This document shows positions 62,844 to 64,000 of a stretch of DNA of 64,000 nt, in pieces. The stretch comes from Massilia phyllostachyos. GTDB taxonomy: Bacteria; Pseudomonadota; Gammaproteobacteria; Burkholderiales; Burkholderiaceae_D. Each line of letters begins with the position of its first letter. The stretch's first letter is position 1. A model generated the notes under the pieces. That model was not told the origin of the DNA. It was given only the letters and a program-made list of their open reading frames with translations, and ran no database searches. The stretch covers positions 62,001-126,000 of the forward strand of contig NZ_JAJNOC010000011.1 in NCBI RefSeq assembly GCF_021044825.1, read 5' to 3'. The translations under genes were made by a program, and so were the position numbers.

Positions 62844-63767
62844 ATGGCAGCACAACCAATCAAGCACTTCCTGCAGTTTTCCGACTTCTCCTTCGACGAA
62901 TTCGAATACGTCATCGAGCGCGCGAAAGTCATCAAGCGCAAGTTCAAGGCCTACGAGGTGTATCACCCGCTGGTCGACCGCACCCTGGTGATGGTGTTCG
63001 AGAAGAGCTCGACCCGTACCCGCCTGTCCTTCGAAGCCGGCATGCACCAGCTGGGCGGCGCCGCGATCTACCTGAACACCCGCGACAGCCAGCTGGGCCG
63101 CGGCGAGCCGGTGGAAGACGCGGGCCAGGTCATGTCGCGCATGTGCGACATCATCATGGTGCGTACCTTCGGCCAGGAGATCATCGAGCGCTTCGCCGCG
63201 CATTCGCGCGTCCCGGTGATCAACGGCCTGACCAACGAACACCACCCCTGCCAGGTGCTGGCCGACATCTTCACCTTCTACGAGCACCGCGGCCCGATCG
63301 CCGGCAAGACGGTCGCGTGGATCGGCGACGCCAACAACATGCTGTACTCGTGGCTGCAGGCGGCCGAGGTGTTCGGCTTCCACCTGAACGTCTCGACCCC
63401 GAAGGGCTACGAGATCGATCCGAAGCTGGTGTCGACCAAGCGCTACACCCTGTTCGACAATCCGTCGGACGCCTGCGAAGGCGCGCACCTGGTCAGCACC
63501 GACGTCTGGACCAGCATGGGCTACGAGAAGGAAAACGCCGAGCGCCTGAAGGCCTTCGACGGCTTCATCGTGGACGGCGCCAAGATGGCGCGCGCCACCC
63601 CCGACGCCCTGTTCATGCACTGCCTGCCGGCGCACCGCGGCGAGGAAGTCGCGGCCGAGGTCATCGACGGCCCGCAGTCGGTGGTCTGGGACGAGGCCGA
63701 GAACCGCCTGCACGTGCAGAAGGCGCTGATCGAATACCTGCTGCTCGGACGCATCGAAGATAAATAG
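62844..63767 (+). CDS. argF: Ornithine carbamoyltransferase
   Basis: Converts ornithine and carbamoyl phosphate to citrulline in arginine synthesis. The 307-residue protein has the carbamoyl-phosphate loop FEKSSTRTRLSFE, HPCQVLADI, and HCLPAHRGEEV with the ornithine-site Cys. The frame is open to an ATG at 62817 (nine residues more, MDNSKANDA), but that ATG lies right next to the -10 box, so MAAQPIKHFLQFSDF at 62844 is preferred. argG follows 97 nt downstream. Confidence 0.96.
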   Translation: MAAQPIKHFLQFSDFSFDEFEYVIERAKVIKRKFKAYEVYHPLVDRTLVMVFEKSSTRTRLSFEAGMHQLGGAAIYLNTRDSQLGRGEPVEDAGQVMSRMCDIIMVRTFGQEIIERFAAHSRVPVINGLTNEHHPCQVLADIFTFYEHRGPIAGKTVAWIGDANNMLYSWLQAAEVFGFHLNVSTPKGYEIDPKLVSTKRYTLFDNPSDACEGAHLVSTDVWTSMGYEKENAERLKAFDGFIVDGAKMARATPDALFMHCLPAHRGEEVAAEVIDGPQSVVWDEAENRLHVQKALIEYLLLGRIEDK

Positions 63768-63864
63768 TATTTATCGTTTATACACGCACCACCAACCCTA
63801 GTTTGATCGTCGGCCTGCAAGGGCCGGCTGACCACCTACCTCCCTCCCCAAAACTGGAACACCC

Positions 63865-64000
63865 ATGAGCGACATTAAAAAAGTAGTCCTCGCCTACTCC
63901 GGCGGCCTCGATACCTCGGTCATCCTGAAATGGCTGCAGGATCACTACAACTGCGAGATCGTCACCTTCACCGCCGACCTCGGCCAGGGCGAAGAACTGG
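63865..64000 (+). CDS. argG: Argininosuccinate synthase (partial, cut by right edge)
   Basis: Ligates citrulline and aspartate. The first 45 residues are present: MSDIKKVVLAYSGGLDTSVI, with the P-loop-like SGGLDTS ATP motif, then LKWLQDHYNCEIVTFTADLGQGEEL, all diagnostic. It lies downstream of argF on the same strand, so the two arginine steps are probably co-regulated. Confidence 0.95.
   Translation, partial: MSDIKKVVLAYSGGLDTSVILKWLQDHYNCEIVTFTADLGQGEEL

Overview
The window looks like a chromosome segment of a high-GC betaproteobacterium of the Oxalobacteraceae, most likely Massilia or a close relative. This rests on the gene content and order: dnaX next to ffs, glyA-nrdR near ribD-ribE-ribBA-ribH-nusB, a complete tol-pal operon and a tcyP-type transporter. 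The assignment is inferred from protein families and codon bias, not from a search. Most of the window is core chromosome. I found no phage, no integrase, no complete insertion sequence and no CRISPR array.

Layout. At 1-4545 lie dnaX (cut by the left edge), the 4.5S RNA gene ffs, ubiD, and a lytic transglycosylase behind a strong promoter and a leader of about 300 nt. At 4570-4846 two intrinsic terminators bracket a broken GNAT acetyltransferase remnant. At 4877-14970 the riboflavin genes (nusB, ribH, ribBA, ribE, ribD, all minus strand) are split by two plus-strand genes, a REC-GAF-PAS-GGDEF-EAL cyclic-di-GMP protein and a secreted M16 peptidase. At 15002-18455 is a minor-pilin operon (pilV-pilW-pilX-pilE-fimT order) without pilY1, whose PilX carries a collagen-like Gly/Pro tail. 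nrdR and glyA follow, with a ZTP (pfl) riboswitch ahead of glyA.

At 20761-27770 come an SDR dehydrogenase, an RcnB-like protein, the ybgC-tolQRAB-pal-cpoB envelope cluster and tRNA-Lys(UUU) with a textbook promoter and terminator. At 27861-34467 are small hypothetical proteins, a chemoreceptor with a CheR/CheB docking tail, a cystine symporter, a histidine phosphatase and an NAD(P)H-hydrate dehydratase. At 34767-49111 are a Thr/Gly-repeat lipoprotein, a 1407-residue double-module hybrid kinase, a two-gene RND efflux operon, a divergent PAP2 protein, a DUF475/TerC-like membrane protein and a 781-residue Ala/Glu/Arg coiled-coil protein.

At 49246-59574 are a membrane-anchored patatin, the stress kinase SrkA, a secreted esterase, a YecA/SEC-C protein, an HPP-CBS membrane protein, a secreted metallo-beta-lactamase-fold hydrolase and a second hybrid kinase whose N-terminal PAS domain resembles that of the first. 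The right end holds orn, an M48 peptidase, phhB, rsgA, argF and the start of argG.

Main themes are envelope integrity (tol-pal, RND efflux, transglycosylase, patatin), signal transduction (two hybrid kinases, one chemoreceptor, one GGDEF-EAL protein) and housekeeping metabolism (riboflavin, ubiquinone, glycine/one-carbon, arginine). Small dispersed palindromes (REP-like elements and a TAGGGTGGGCG family) punctuate the gaps. I do not see a clear new multi-gene system. The most unusual points are the collagen-tailed PilX in an operon without pilY1, the unexplained transglycosylase leader, the membrane patatin, the orphan coiled-coil protein and the Thr/Gly-repeat lipoprotein.
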